Shown: positions 1-7,921 of the stretch, piece after piece
Position numbering within the stretch: the stretch's first letter is position 1
How the letters are laid out: every line of letters begins with the position of its first letter
Source of the DNA: an uncultured Lachnospiraceae bacterium
Lineage (GTDB): Bacteria > Bacillota > Clostridia > Lachnospirales > Lachnospiraceae
Reading direction: 5' to 3'
Assembly (NCBI GenBank): GCA_910588285.1
Contig: CAJUQB010000019.1
Coordinates: 1-34,440 of the forward strand
DNA length: 34,440 bases
Translations under genes and position numbers: made by a program
The notes under the pieces: model-generated
Database searches by the model: none
Seen by the model: the letters and a program-made list of their open reading frames with translations, nothing else
Told to the model about the DNA's origin: nothing

Positions 1-92
1 TTTGAGTTAGACCTATAGATAAGATTTTTTCCATCTGCTTAAGTTAATGACATTGAATCTAACCCGTGCCGCAGGCCTGACACGGTTCATCA
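1..92. other. window edge, no gene; weak hairpin after symporter
   Basis: No coding sequence is recognisable. Downstream of the symporter stop (minus strand) there is an imperfect inverted repeat, roughly 69-87, with CCGTG/CACGG arms around CAGGCCTG. It could form a hairpin but has no following U-run, so it is only a weak terminator candidate. Confidence 0.3.
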
Positions 93-1439
93 CTACGGCT
101 CCTTATGCCGCCGTTCCTCCAGGGCTGCATAAATCTCCTCCGTTCTGCTATTGTTCAAGTTGTACAAAAGCCCTACTGCCAGGATGGCAATGACGGAAAA
201 CAAAATGGGGATGATCCCGTTCATCCAGTAGATTCCCTGTACGGCGCCTGCCGGCTGTACAAATTCCCCCTCTACAAAGCCCACCATGGCCAGCAGCATC
301 CCGCAGAAGTAAGATACCAGGCCGGTACCCAGCTTAAAGCAGAACATCACGGCGGTATAGGCAAAGCCCGGTGTGCGGATATCATTTTTATATTCGTTGT
401 AATCGCACACATCCGGCACAGCGGCAAAGATCACGGTCATAGCCGCTTTTCCAAGCCCCGACACGCCGCTGGCCACCATCAGCAGAGGAATGTTGGCCCT
501 TGCTGCCAGGAACAGCACCCCGGACAATGCCTGGGCCAAGAAGCACCAGATCAGGGCGTTTTTCTTGCCAAAGCGCTTCATGACCCCCAGAAGGAAGGGG
601 GACACCAAAAGGGGCACCAGGTTCACCCACAGGGCCAGGGAGGAAATCAGCTTGGGAAGGTTCAGGTAATACAGGCAGTAATAGGCCGTCCACATCCCCC
701 GGAAGGGGATGGCGATCCCGCACACAATAAAGCTGATCATCAGGGCAGCCCCCGGCTTACTGCCCTTGAAGGACCGAAAGCCGTCCTTCAGGCTGGTTTT
801 CTTGGCAAGGGGCTCCAGCCGCTCCCTGGAGGTGGCAAACAGGATCATGTAGGAAATGACGCTTACCACGGCGCATACAACTGCAAAGCCCAGATAGCCC
901 TGGCCGTTCACCTCGCCCTTCCCAAAATGCAGGATCAGAGGCATGGCGATCACTCCGCTGATGAGACCTGCTGCGCTGGCCCCTACGTTTTTGAAGGTCG
1001 CCAGGCTGGCACGCTCGCCCCCGTCTGTGGTCATTACATTGTTCAGGGCACCGGTAGGCACGTTAATCATAGTATTTGCCATGCCGTAGCAGATATAAAT
1101 CACATAGGCCCACACCAGCTTTGCGGTGGGTGTCTGCAAAAATCCCGGAAACGCAAAGCACAGGATAAAAAACAGTGACTGTGGGACACAGCCGAACAGT
1201 ATGTAGGGACGGTAGGAGCCCCAGCGGCTCCTGGTCCGATCCGCAATGGTTCCCATAACCGGGTCGTTCACAGCATCCCAGACTCTAGCCACCAGGAAAA
1301 TATTCCCCGCCACTAAGGGCGACAGGCCCAGCATGTTTGTAAAAAACGCCATCAGGTAAATGCTGATGGTATCGCTGAACAGACTGATGGAGAAATATCC
1401 GGCAGAATAGCCGAACTTCTCCCTTAACTTTAATTTCAT
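93..1439 (-). CDS. MFS sugar:cation symporter, GPH (MelB-like) family
   Basis: Predicted 448-aa polytopic membrane transporter of the glycoside-pentoside-hexuronide:cation symporter family, which imports sugars or glycosides with Na+ or H+. About 12 hydrophobic segments are visible. The N-terminal half has the family pattern: an early LREKFGYSAGY segment, then VWDAVNDPVMGTIADRT around residue 55, the GPH loop between helices 2 and 3. The ATG at 1439 is chosen because GGGGG lies about 8 nt upstream; a longer in-frame start at 1505 has no ribosome-binding site and would place a charged tail before the first helix. No sugar-metabolism gene is adjacent, although a GH31 enzyme lies far downstream. 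The substrate cannot be told from sequence. Confidence 0.88.
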   Translation of the reverse strand: MKLKLREKFGYSAGYFSISLFSDTISIYLMAFFTNMLGLSPLVAGNIFLVARVWDAVNDPVMGTIADRTRSRWGSYRPYILFGCVPQSLFFILCFAFPGFLQTPTAKLVWAYVIYICYGMANTMINVPTGALNNVMTTDGGERASLATFKNVGASAAGLISGVIAMPLILHFGKGEVNGQGYLGFAVVCAVVSVISYMILFATSRERLEPLAKKTSLKDGFRSFKGSKPGAALMISFIVCGIAIPFRGMWTAYYCLYYLNLPKLISSLALWVNLVPLLVSPFLLGVMKRFGKKNALIWCFLAQALSGVLFLAARANIPLLMVASGVSGLGKAAMTVIFAAVPDVCDYNEYKNDIRTPGFAYTAVMFCFKLGTGLVSYFCGMLLAMVGFVEGEFVQPAGAVQGIYWMNGIIPILFSVIAILAVGLLYNLNNSRTEEIYAALEERRHKEP

Positions 1440-1470
1440 ACATTCTACCCCCTGGTATTTGATTTGACCC

Positions 1471-1482
1471 AAAACATGTTTT
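1471..1482. promoter_or_regulatory. palindromic operator candidate upstream of symporter
   Basis: A perfect 12-bp palindrome AAAACATGTTTT lies about 32 bp upstream of the symporter start. On the minus strand it overlaps a possible -10 (TAAAAC), 16 nt after a possible -35 (TTGTGG). That is typical repressor-operator geometry, but no cognate regulator is in the neighbourhood. Confidence 0.35.
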
Positions 1483-1576
1483 AGCTTGGTTACAGAATAC
1501 CACAAGGGGATAGAGGATGTATATTAAAAGAAACTTTTCCAAGGGTTAACAGCTTTTAAAGCAGCCGGCATGGCTA

Positions 1577-1736
1577 GAGCGTGTTTGAAAATTCATTCCC
1601 GCTATCTGTACGCCCCACTTTGCGGTATATTCGGACCAAATTCAGGTTACATAGCCCGCTATGCACCCTTCATTTGGCCCAAATCTCCCACAAAGTGTAA
1701 CGCACAGCTGCCAGAAAGCAATTTTCAAACACGCTC
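1577..1736. mobile_element. 160-bp MITE-like hairpin element (GAGCGTGTTTGAAAATT ends)
   Basis: The ends are perfect inverted repeats: GAGCGTGTTTGAAAATT at 1577-1593 and its complement at 1720-1736. The two arms stay alignable, with mismatches, right to a central CATAGC-CC-GCTATG apex, so the whole element is one long imperfect hairpin with no coding capacity. TA dinucleotides at 1575-1576 and 1737-1738 are consistent with a TA target duplication, as in the IS630/Tc1 group. A solo copy of the terminal 16 nt occurs at 20865-20880. It lies upstream of the symporter gene and could affect its expression. Confidence 0.7.
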
Positions 1737-1739
1737 TAG

Positions 1740-2025
1740 TACAGCATTGCGGAAATAACCATGAATACAGCACCTGGTCTTGTGCGCTCACTACAAGTTA
1801 TCCACCTTTCGCAAAAGCCTGATCCTTTTTCCGTATGGAAAAAATATTGGGAGGAAGCTTTTTTATAGAGCATTCCCTTCATCAAAGTTAATTTAAATTG
1901 AAATAAGTACTGAAATGCTGCTTTCGCACTAAGATGATGTCTCCCGGCAAATTGGATAAAACCAAATAGGAATAAAGCAATTATATTGCCTGCTATCTGT
2001 GATACATATTCCAGACATTCTGATG
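1740..2025. other. intergenic stretch without a supported gene
   Basis: About 290 bp downstream of the acetyltransferase gene. One minus-strand frame is open for roughly 95 codons and contains a hydrophobic patch, but it has no start codon with a ribosome-binding site and matches nothing I recognise. It may be a degenerate fragment. No convincing terminator or promoter was seen. Confidence 0.3.
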
Positions 2026-2922
2026 CTAAGCCCTGTCCCCTGAAATCAGGATATAGCAGTTATTTTCCTGCCAAATCTGAAATCCCAAATCCAAATAGAG
2101 CCTGAGCGCGGCCCGATTATCGCTATCCACCACCAACTCAAGCTCTTCCTTTTCAAACAAAGTAAAGGCCTGCTCTGCCAGATAACAGAGCACAGCCCGG
2201 CCATAGCCGCGCCTCCTGGCATCCGGACGGACTCCCAGCACCTCCGCCACAGCCCTTTTTCCGCCGGCAATCTTCAAGACACCATATGCAGCCAGTCCAT
2301 GTTCGTCCTGAACTGTGTATACAAACCTGGCGTTTCCTAGCTCCTCCCAGATATCCTTGCCTGAGATATAAACGCCAGGAAAAATCATATCATGGAGGCG
2401 TTCAAAAGCCTCCCGCTCCTCTGCAAGAGCTGGGCGGGGCTGTGCCGCCAGGGAGCCGGGACAGCTCCAATCCCCACCCTTCAAAAGCAGGATATATTCA
2501 TTTTCCTGGGGCTGTGCGCCAACCTTTGTTAAAAACCGGCGGCAGTCCGCATTTTCCACAGGAAAGAAGAAGGTGAGGGCCATTTCCCTTCCCAGTTTTT
2601 CCCGGGCATGTGAGAGCAACCCTTCTGCCATGCCGTCGTATGCCGCTCCGGATACCTCCAGCAGCAACGAGCAGTCCGCGTTTCCCTTTTCCACATCAGG
2701 AAAGCAGCTAATCAGCCCTAAGGGCCTGCTCTTCGACCAGAAGGCAAAACCGTATGCCATGGTCTTTGCAAACTCTCTTTGGATATCCTCCATATGGGAA
2801 CAGCAGAAGCTGGAGCCTGTTTCCCGCCGGGCGTTAAGCCCCTGGGCCAGCGCTGCCAGCTCCGGAAGCTGTTCCAAAGCGAAGGGCAGTATCATCCCTT
2901 TCATCCCTTTCATCCCTTTCAT
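2026..2922 (-). CDS. GNAT-family N-acetyltransferase, two-domain
   Basis: A 298-aa protein whose C-terminal half (about residues 155-295) is a GNAT acetyltransferase domain. The acetyl-CoA pyrophosphate-binding motif is seen as VRPDARRRGYGRAVL (R/Q-x-x-G-x-G/A), followed by the usual SDNRAALRLYLDLGF helix. The N-terminal half looks like a degenerate second GNAT-like domain. The substrate is unknown. The 5' end is odd: ATGAAAGGG is repeated three times in frame (ATG at 2922, 2913, 2904), leading to a fourth ATG at 2895. The AAAGG nearest the first ATG is too close to serve it, so translation probably starts at 2913, 2904 or 2895. It lies about 50 bp downstream of purB on the same strand and may be co-transcribed with purC-purB. 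Confidence 0.85.
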   Translation of the reverse strand: MKGMKGMKGMILPFALEQLPELAALAQGLNARRETGSSFCCSHMEDIQREFAKTMAYGFAFWSKSRPLGLISCFPDVEKGNADCSLLLEVSGAAYDGMAEGLLSHAREKLGREMALTFFFPVENADCRRFLTKVGAQPQENEYILLLKGGDWSCPGSLAAQPRPALAEEREAFERLHDMIFPGVYISGKDIWEELGNARFVYTVQDEHGLAAYGVLKIAGGKRAVAEVLGVRPDARRRGYGRAVLCYLAEQAFTLFEKEELELVVDSDNRAALRLYLDLGFQIWQENNCYILISGDRA

Positions 2923-2971
2923 CCTTTATGCAGACGGGCTGGCCGTTCTCTGGGTTTGGCAACTACCGGCC

Positions 2972-4422
2972 CTACACGTTAATCTCAGCCGTAACCCCAA
3001 GAAGCTCTTTGTTGGCCTCCAAAATGGGCTGCACCACAGTAGACAAGAACTGCTCCACCTGCTCCACAGACCGCCCCACATACCGGGAGGGTTCCATGGT
3101 CTTCTGAAGGTCCTCTAAGGACATATTGAAGGCCGGGTCTGCAGCAATCAGCTCCAGCAGGTTGTTATCCAGGCCTTTTTCCTTCACATTGGCCCCTGCA
3201 ATCATGGACAGCTCCCGGATCCGCTCATGAAGCTCCTGGCGGTTGCCGCCGGCCTTCACTGCATCCATCATGATATTCTCCGTAGCCATAAGGGCAGCTC
3301 GCTCATCAGGCGCTTCTCAATAACCTTGGGGTACACCTTCAGGCCGTCCGTCACGTTCAGGCACAGGTCAAGGATGCCGTCCACTGCCAGGAAGCCCTCC
3401 GGAATGGACAGGCGCTTGTTGGCGGAATCGTCCAGGGTACGCTCAAACCACTGGGTAGCTGATGTAATGGCCGGATTCAGGGCATCCACCATCACATACC
3501 GGGCCAGGGACGCGATCCGCTCCGAACGCATGGGGTTGCGCTTGTAGGCCATGGCCGAGGAACCGATCTGGCTCTTCTCAAAGGGCTCCTCCACCTCCTT
3601 CAAATGCTGAAGCAGGCGGATGTCATTGGACATCTTGTGGGCGGATGCCGCAATCCCTGCCAGCACATTGGCCACCCGGGTATCCACCTTCCGGGAATAG
3701 GTCTGGCCGGACACCGGATAGCACTCCGCAAAGCCCATTTTCCTTGCAATCATGGGGTCAATCTTGTCAATGGTCTCCTGATCCCCGTCAAACAGCTCCA
3801 GAAAGCTTGCCTGAGTCCCGGTGGTTCCCTTGGAGCCCAGCAGCTTCATGGTGGACAGCACATGGTCAAGATCCTCCAGATCCAGGCAGAATTCCTGCAT
3901 CCACAGGGTGGCCCGCTTCCCCACGGTGGTGGGCTGGGCCGGCTGGAAATGGGTGAAGGCCAGAGTGGGCTGGGCCTTCTGCTGGTCTGCAAACCTTGCC
4001 AGCTCTGCCAGCACATTGATGAGCTTCTTCTTCACCAGCTTCAAGCCCTCTGTCATAATGATGATATCCGTGTTGTCCCCCACATAGCAGGAGGTGGCTC
4101 CCAGATGGATGATCCCCGCAGCCTTGGGGCACTGCTGCCCATAGGCATAGACATGGCTCATCACATCATGGCGTACTTCCTTTTCCCTGGCCCTGGCCAC
4201 CTCGTAATTGATGTCCGCAGCATGCTCCTTCAGCTCGTCGATCTGCTCCTGGGTGATCACCGGCCTGCCGTTCTGGGACAGGCCCAGCTCCATCTCCGTC
4301 TCGGCCAGGGCAATCCATAACCGCCTCCAGGTACAAAATTTCATATCCTGGGAAAAAATATACTGCATCTCCCTGCTGGCATAGCGCTCCGACAGGGGGC
4401 TTGTGTATCTGTCTGTAGACAT
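2972..4422 (-). pseudogene. purB: adenylosuccinate lyase PurB, interrupted by a one-base frameshift
   Basis: Adenylosuccinate lyase (fumarase/aspartase superfamily) cleaves SAICAR to AICAR in purine synthesis and adenylosuccinate to AMP. Start ATG at 4422 follows GGAGGATGTAGT. The first frame gives about 375 residues with HLGATSCYVGDNTD and the signature loop GSSAMAYKRNP. It then runs off the family sequence near 3290 (ELPLWLRRIS, stop). The rest of the protein (FMATENIMMDAVKAGG to the end) continues in another frame to the stop at 2972. Inserting one base in the CCCTTATGG context near 3290 restores ELPFMATEN and a normal length of about 477 aa. Either this is a real inactivation of an important gene or a sequencing error. 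It follows purC with an 86-nt gap. Confidence 0.9.
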
Positions 4423-4459
4423 ACTACATCCTCCATTTTCTATGATCCTGAATTTCAAA

Positions 4460-4483
4460 GGCAGAAAAGAAACCTTTTCTGCC
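4460..4483 (-). terminator. hairpin between purC and purB
   Basis: A perfect 10-bp stem (GGCAGAAAAG/CTTTTCTGCC) with a 4-nt loop lies in the 86-bp gap between purC and purB. On the minus strand it is followed by a short T-rich stretch (TTTGAAATT). It could be a weak terminator or an mRNA-processing/stability hairpin that sets relative purB expression. Confidence 0.5.
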
Positions 4484-4508
4484 CTCTGTGCTTTTGAATC
4501 CCATATCC

Positions 4509-5216
4509 TTATGCAAGCCCGATTCTCTTGAATACTTCCTGATATGCTCCTTCTACATTGCCCATATCCCTGCGGAAACGATCCTTGTCCAGCTTCTCCT
4601 TGGTCTTGGAATCCCACAGGCGGCAGGTATCCGGGGAAATCTCGTCCGCCAGAATGATCTGTCCCTGATAGCGGCCGAACTCAATCTTGAAATCAATCAG
4701 GTCGATGCCCGCATCCTTGAAAAATTTCTTCAATACATCATTTACCCGGAAGGCATATTTTGTGATGGCCTCGATCTCCTCCCTGGTGGCAGCTCCAATG
4801 GCAATAGCAAAATAATCATTGATCAGCGGATCGCCCAGCGCGTCGTCCTTGTAGCTGAACTCCAGAGTCGGCGCCAAAAGGGCGCTGCCCTCTGCAATGC
4901 CCAGCCGCTTGGAAAAGCTGCCTGCCGCCACATTGCGGATGATGACCTCAAGGGGAACGATCTCCACCTTCTTCACAGCCGTCTCCCGGTCGGAAAGCTC
5001 CTCAATAAAATGCGTGGGTACGCCTTCCTTCTCCAGCACCTGCATCATATAATTAGCCATACGGTTATTGATAACGCCCTTTCCTACAATGGTTCCCTTC
5101 TTCTCCCCGTTGAATGCGGTGGCGTCGTCCTTATAATCCACGATCAGCACATCCGGATCCTCGGTCTTGTACACCTTTTTTGCTTTTCCCTCATAGAGCA
5201 AATCTAATTTTTCCAT
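4509..5216 (-). CDS. purC: phosphoribosylaminoimidazole-succinocarboxamide synthase (SAICAR synthetase)
   Basis: A 235-aa ATP-dependent ligase joining CAIR and aspartate to give SAICAR, the step before PurB in purine synthesis. The N terminus LLYEGKAKKVYKTEDPD, the EVIIRNVAAGSFSKR segment (about residue 90), and LIDFKIEFGRY plus LADEISPDTCRLWD (about residues 165-190) are diagnostic of bacterial PurC of normal length. The ATG at 5216 has AAGGAGG 6-7 nt upstream. It is first in a minus-strand purC-purB unit driven by the promoter at 5341-5369. No frameshift was seen. Confidence 0.97.
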   Translation of the reverse strand: MEKLDLLYEGKAKKVYKTEDPDVLIVDYKDDATAFNGEKKGTIVGKGVINNRMANYMMQVLEKEGVPTHFIEELSDRETAVKKVEIVPLEVIIRNVAAGSFSKRLGIAEGSALLAPTLEFSYKDDALGDPLINDYFAIAIGAATREEIEAITKYAFRVNDVLKKFFKDAGIDLIDFKIEFGRYQGQIILADEISPDTCRLWDSKTKEKLDKDRFRRDMGNVEGAYQEVFKRIGLA

Positions 5217-5340
5217 GTGTCCTCCTTCTTGTGCAGTGAATGCACAGACCTGTGTGAACAGTTACACTTCTTTTTCTATTTCATATCCGGGCAGGCTCCT
5301 TCCTCCGTTTTGGACAGGCCGAACTCCGCCCTTTACGGAC

Positions 5341-5369
5341 ATTATAAACATTCCTTTTTATCAAGTCAA
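5341..5369 (-). promoter_or_regulatory. sigma-A promoter of purC
   Basis: Read on the minus strand: TTGACT (-35, 5364-5369), a 17-nt spacer and a perfect TATAAT (-10, 5341-5346). The resulting leader is about 120 nt. The transcribed leader contains CGGAGTTCGG, whose complement holds the CCGAAC core of Bacillus PurR boxes, but the flanks do not fit well. I did not recognise a purine riboswitch aptamer. Confidence 0.85.
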
Positions 5370-5408
5370 TGTATTTTTTCAGAGCCGCAGCACCGAAGAA
5401 TAAAATCG

Positions 5409-5443
5409 ATGCGCAGCTGGTGCGCATTCCTGACCCGTGAAAA
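5409..5443. repeat. partial copy of the 14817-14962 hairpin element
   Basis: These 35 bp match 14923-14957 with one mismatch, including the hairpin ATGCGCA...TGCGCAT and the end motif TGACCCGTGAAAA. Only this end of the element is present and its outer terminal bases diverge (CTAAAATC instead of GTAAC). It sits about 40 bp upstream of the purC -35 box. Confidence 0.7.
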
Positions 5444-5453
5444 CTAAAATCGG

Positions 5454-6069
5454 TTACTGTATACGCCCTGCGGCTGCTTTGCTAAACTCCAGATATTTGT
5501 CTGCTTGACCAGACAGCACTAGCTGCCTTTTAGTCTCCGCATCCGAAAGCTCCAGCCCCCAGCGCTCTTTTGCAAAATGCACCACATTCTGCACCGTATT
5601 GCGGTGCAAAAACAGCGCCTGCGCCGTATGGGTGGCATTGCAGTCATGCTCCAGATAACACAGAATCGTTTTCAGGCAGGATGTTTCATTGTCGATATCA
5701 TATTTTTTTATCTCAAGATAGACCTCGGAGCAAAGCATCTTGACAGGCATTATTTTTTCCATCACTGAAAACAAGTGGTAATTTTATCAGGTACGGTACC
5801 TGATACGTTGCATCTACCAGAATCAGTGAACCAGGAAATTTCCCGATCTCCGCTTCTGTCCACCCGATATCATTTACAGCCAAAACAGCACAGGCCACAT
5901 CTCCCTCCAAAAGTCCGGAAAGCTTCCCCACATACAAATATTCCGGCTGTACATCCCTGCTGTAAAACTGCTTTACACCAGAAAAAATTTCTCCTCCCTG
6001 AAATCCATGACAAATGACAGGATTCAGATCCCGGATAAAATATAACAGCATTTCCAATGTCAGCTTCAT
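5454..6069 (-). pseudogene. PucR/CdaR-family transcriptional regulator, internally deleted and frameshifted
   Basis: The 5' part (start 6069, ribosome-binding site AAAGGAGGCTGGCACA) encodes about 100 residues resembling the N terminus of PucR-type regulators (MLLYFIRDLNPVICHGF). The 3' part is in another frame (about 5774-5454) and encodes the typical C-terminal helix-turn-helix with YLEHDCNATHTAQALFLHRN. The middle of the expected 350-500-aa protein is missing and the frames do not join, so this is a remnant. PucR-type proteins control purine, sugar-acid and aromatic catabolism genes, so it probably once regulated the decayed catabolic genes beside it. Confidence 0.75.
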
Positions 6070-6102
6070 TGTGCCAGCCTCCTTTACAAAGCCAACCGAA
6101 TT

Positions 6103-6515
6103 TTACTTTTCTTCCGCTATTGCCACCGGCTTTATCACGTGGTCTGCCTTATGAATCATCAATTCTAGTACAGCAAATATTAAGTCTCTGATATATTGAC
6201 GCAGGATGATTGTTTCATATGCAAGGCGGAGGAATGAGGCGTAGTGGTGGCTACGTCGATTGACGACAACGCCGCAGATGAAAAATCAGACAAGTCAAGG
6301 TGTCAGTTATTTAATATTCACTGTACTAACGCCTTGGGAATCTGATCGAAGCCATACAGAACCGGCGAAATGATTGGTAATACATCAATGCGCTTGTTTG
6401 CAACTAATGATAGCATACGTTCCATATAACGTCCACCTCCCGGAACCATGGTTCCATAGATTTTTTTGTCCGAGGTTACTAAAAACCATGCAGAATTAGG
6501 AATCACGATCTCCAA
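6103..6515 (-). pseudogene. zinc-type alcohol dehydrogenase, C-terminal fragment split by a MITE
   Basis: Only the last ~85 residues of a medium-chain zinc-dependent dehydrogenase remain. The 5' part reads IVIPNSAWFLVTSDKKIYGT through VLYGFDQIPKAL; translation then enters an inserted hairpin element and stops. Downstream of the element the same protein resumes with ELMIHKADHVIKPVAIAEEK and a stop at 6103. Removing the insert and one TA copy rejoins AAGGCGTTA-GAATTG exactly in frame. The N-terminal catalytic and Rossmann domains are gone, so the gene was already truncated or was deleted afterwards. Confidence 0.85.
6168..6326. mobile_element. 159-bp MITE with TA target duplication inside alcohol dehydrogenase remnant
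   Basis: Terminal inverted repeats GTACAG[CA/TG]AATATTAA lie at both ends, and the arms can be aligned further inward as an imperfect hairpin. TA dinucleotides flank it at 6166-6167 and 6327-6328. Because the interrupted gene can be rebuilt across it, the boundaries and the 2-bp TA duplication are fixed precisely. This fits mobilisation by an IS630/Tc1-type transposase. No coding capacity. Confidence 0.85.
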
Positions 6516-6549
6516 AGGATGCCGCAGTCTGATACCTGCCGCATCCTTT
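6513..6549 (-). terminator. hairpin downstream of ferredoxin gene
   Basis: An inverted repeat AAAGGATGCGGCAG / CTGCGGCATCCTTT (one mismatch, 8-9-nt loop) immediately follows the ferredoxin stop on the minus strand. The T-run is short, so it is a weak intrinsic terminator candidate. Its position suggests that the dehydrogenase fragment was joined here by a deletion. Confidence 0.5.
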
Positions 6550-6555
6550 CCCTAA

Positions 6556-6747
6556 TTATTTTACAGCCTGGATTGCTGCCACCGCACAGTCGGCCATCGC
6601 CTGCTTTACTCTTTCCTCCAATTCTGCCGGAATCTCATCCACCAGGATATCCATACAATGCTCCTCATAATTCCGCTTAAAAATATCCGGATACAAATCC
6701 TCACAGATCCCGCATCGGATACAATAATCTGCAATCTTGATCTTCAT
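6556..6747 (-). CDS. small [4Fe-4S] ferredoxin
   Basis: A 63-aa ferredoxin, apparently intact. Cluster ligands are seen in CIRCGICEDLYP (Cys 9, 12, 15) and a distal Cys in CAVAAI near residue 53, the pattern of monocluster [4Fe-4S] ferredoxins. The usual Pro after the last Cys is replaced by Ala. ATG at 6747 follows AAAAGGGGGG and lies 4 nt after the stop of the FAD-protein remnant, so the two were an operon and the ferredoxin probably fed electrons to that reductase. With its partners decayed it may be an orphan. Confidence 0.8.
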   Translation of the reverse strand: MKIKIADYCIRCGICEDLYPDIFKRNYEEHCMDILVDEIPAELEERVKQAMADCAVAAIQAVK

Positions 6748-6751
6748 ATTA

Positions 6752-7678
6752 TCAAGCCCCCCTTTTCACATACTCGGCTGCCGAATCCCCTGCCAGCATC
6801 CCTGTTGTCATAGCACCAAACACCGTCCCGCCTGCATTGGAGGGCGGGTTCCCGAACAGGCTGGCCGTCGCCATATCCCCACCTGCGTATAACCCCTCAA
6901 TGGGACGGTTGTCTTCATCAATCACGTTTGCGTTTTCATCAATGGCAAGGCCGCCCAGGGTATCATATCCGCCAGCCAAAATCCGGTAGCAGTAGATATG
7001 GCCCGACTCCTCCCGCACCGGCTTTATGTACTTCGGATCCGTTTTGAAGATATCATATAACAGGCCATATTGGTGTTATTTTCAATCATTGCTGTAGACA
7101 TGGCTGTATGGTTGCTGGACATTTCCTCATTGATGAACCGTTTCCCAGCTTCATTTACCCGAAGGTAGGGTTGCTCTGTAACAATCTTTGTCTGATTTGC
7201 AGACAGCCATGGAGTGTTTGGACCCACACGGACACCTGGATTGGGCACCTGGGGATCCGCACTGATTACGATTCCTGTCTTCTTTCCACCAATCTCCCAC
7301 ACCGCCTTCTGTCCGTCTCCGTCCTGACAGCTGTCCGGGAATGTAATCATGACCTGGCCGCCATCCTTATAGGCATCCTCAAACTTGGTATGAATCACGC
7401 CCAGCTCTTTCATCATTTCCATATTTCCACTGATACCGCCAGATGCTACAATCAGGACTTTACACCGAATCGTAACCTCCGTCCCGTCCTTCTCATAGGC
7501 AACTGCGCCAGTCACCTTCCCATTCTCACGAATGATCTTTTTCATAGGTGTGGAAAAATAGAAATCAACACCTTTTTTCTCCAGCATCAAACGCATCCGG
7601 AACAATGCCAATGCCATTGCATGCCCCTGGCCGCGGCCCTGGAGAAAATAAATATCTCCCACATCCAGCCCGTTTGCA
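6752..7678 (-). pseudogene. FAD-dependent fumarate-reductase-like flavoprotein with internal deletions
   Basis: Remnant of an FAD_binding_2 flavoprotein (fumarate reductase / urocanate reductase / ketosteroid dehydrogenase-like superfamily). Part one (about 7678-7024) has the mid region, including VLIVASGGISGNMEMMKELG and RVNEAGKRFINEEMS. Part two, in another frame (to the stop at 6752), has the C-terminal FAD-binding segment, with YDTLGGLAIDENANVID and GLYAGGDMATAS...NAGGTVFGAMTTG. The N-terminal GxGxxG dinucleotide fold is absent, and roughly 100 residues are missing between the two parts near 7025-7060, where the frame also changes. The original substrate is unknown. Confidence 0.8.
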
Positions 7679-7679
7679 T

Positions 7680-7921
7680 AACAATCTCGTCCGGCGGCCC
7701 GCCAATAGATTCCTGTACCGTATGGGTGGCCCCCCAGGTTTTCTCCGCCATGGGAATCGTGGGATCCAGCGCTCGTTTTCTTCCTTCTTCATTGATGGTG
7801 ACGTCAAAATGATCCTCCGGATCCCAGATTGCGTAGCGCAAAGGATCCAGACCATGCCATACGAACCACCAGTTCAGCATATCTGCCGTCACATCCGGCA
7901 TTGGGATATTCCCGGCAGCCG
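7680..7921 (-). pseudogene. phloretin/DAPG-hydrolase-like fragment
   Basis: About 80 residues remain of a protein resembling the DAPG hydrolase (PhlG)/phloretin hydrolase family: DMLNWWFVWHGLDPLRYAIW, then DPEDHF and WGATHTVQESIGGPP. The family cleaves C-C bonds of acylated phenols, and some gut clostridia use it on flavonoid breakdown products. The N terminus is missing: the reading frame comes directly out of the end of the neighbouring gene. At the 3' side it is fused by deletion to the flavoprotein remnant. Family assignment is from remembered motif similarity. Confidence 0.55.

Noticed and set aside
105..1178. Long plus-strand open frame (357 codons) opposite the symporter gene
   Set aside because: It is the antisense of a clear membrane-transporter gene, has no ribosome-binding site, and its product is low-complexity His/Gly/Gln-rich, typical of a shadow frame.
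1740..2040. Minus-strand stretch open for about 95 codons with a hydrophobic segment
   Set aside because: No start codon with a ribosome-binding site, frame unrelated to the neighbouring gene's end, and no family recognised; kept only as an intergenic note.
5217..5340. Possible purine riboswitch in the purC leader
   Set aside because: The leader is long enough, but I could not find the conserved three-way-junction core with paired loop motifs of guanine/adenine riboswitches.
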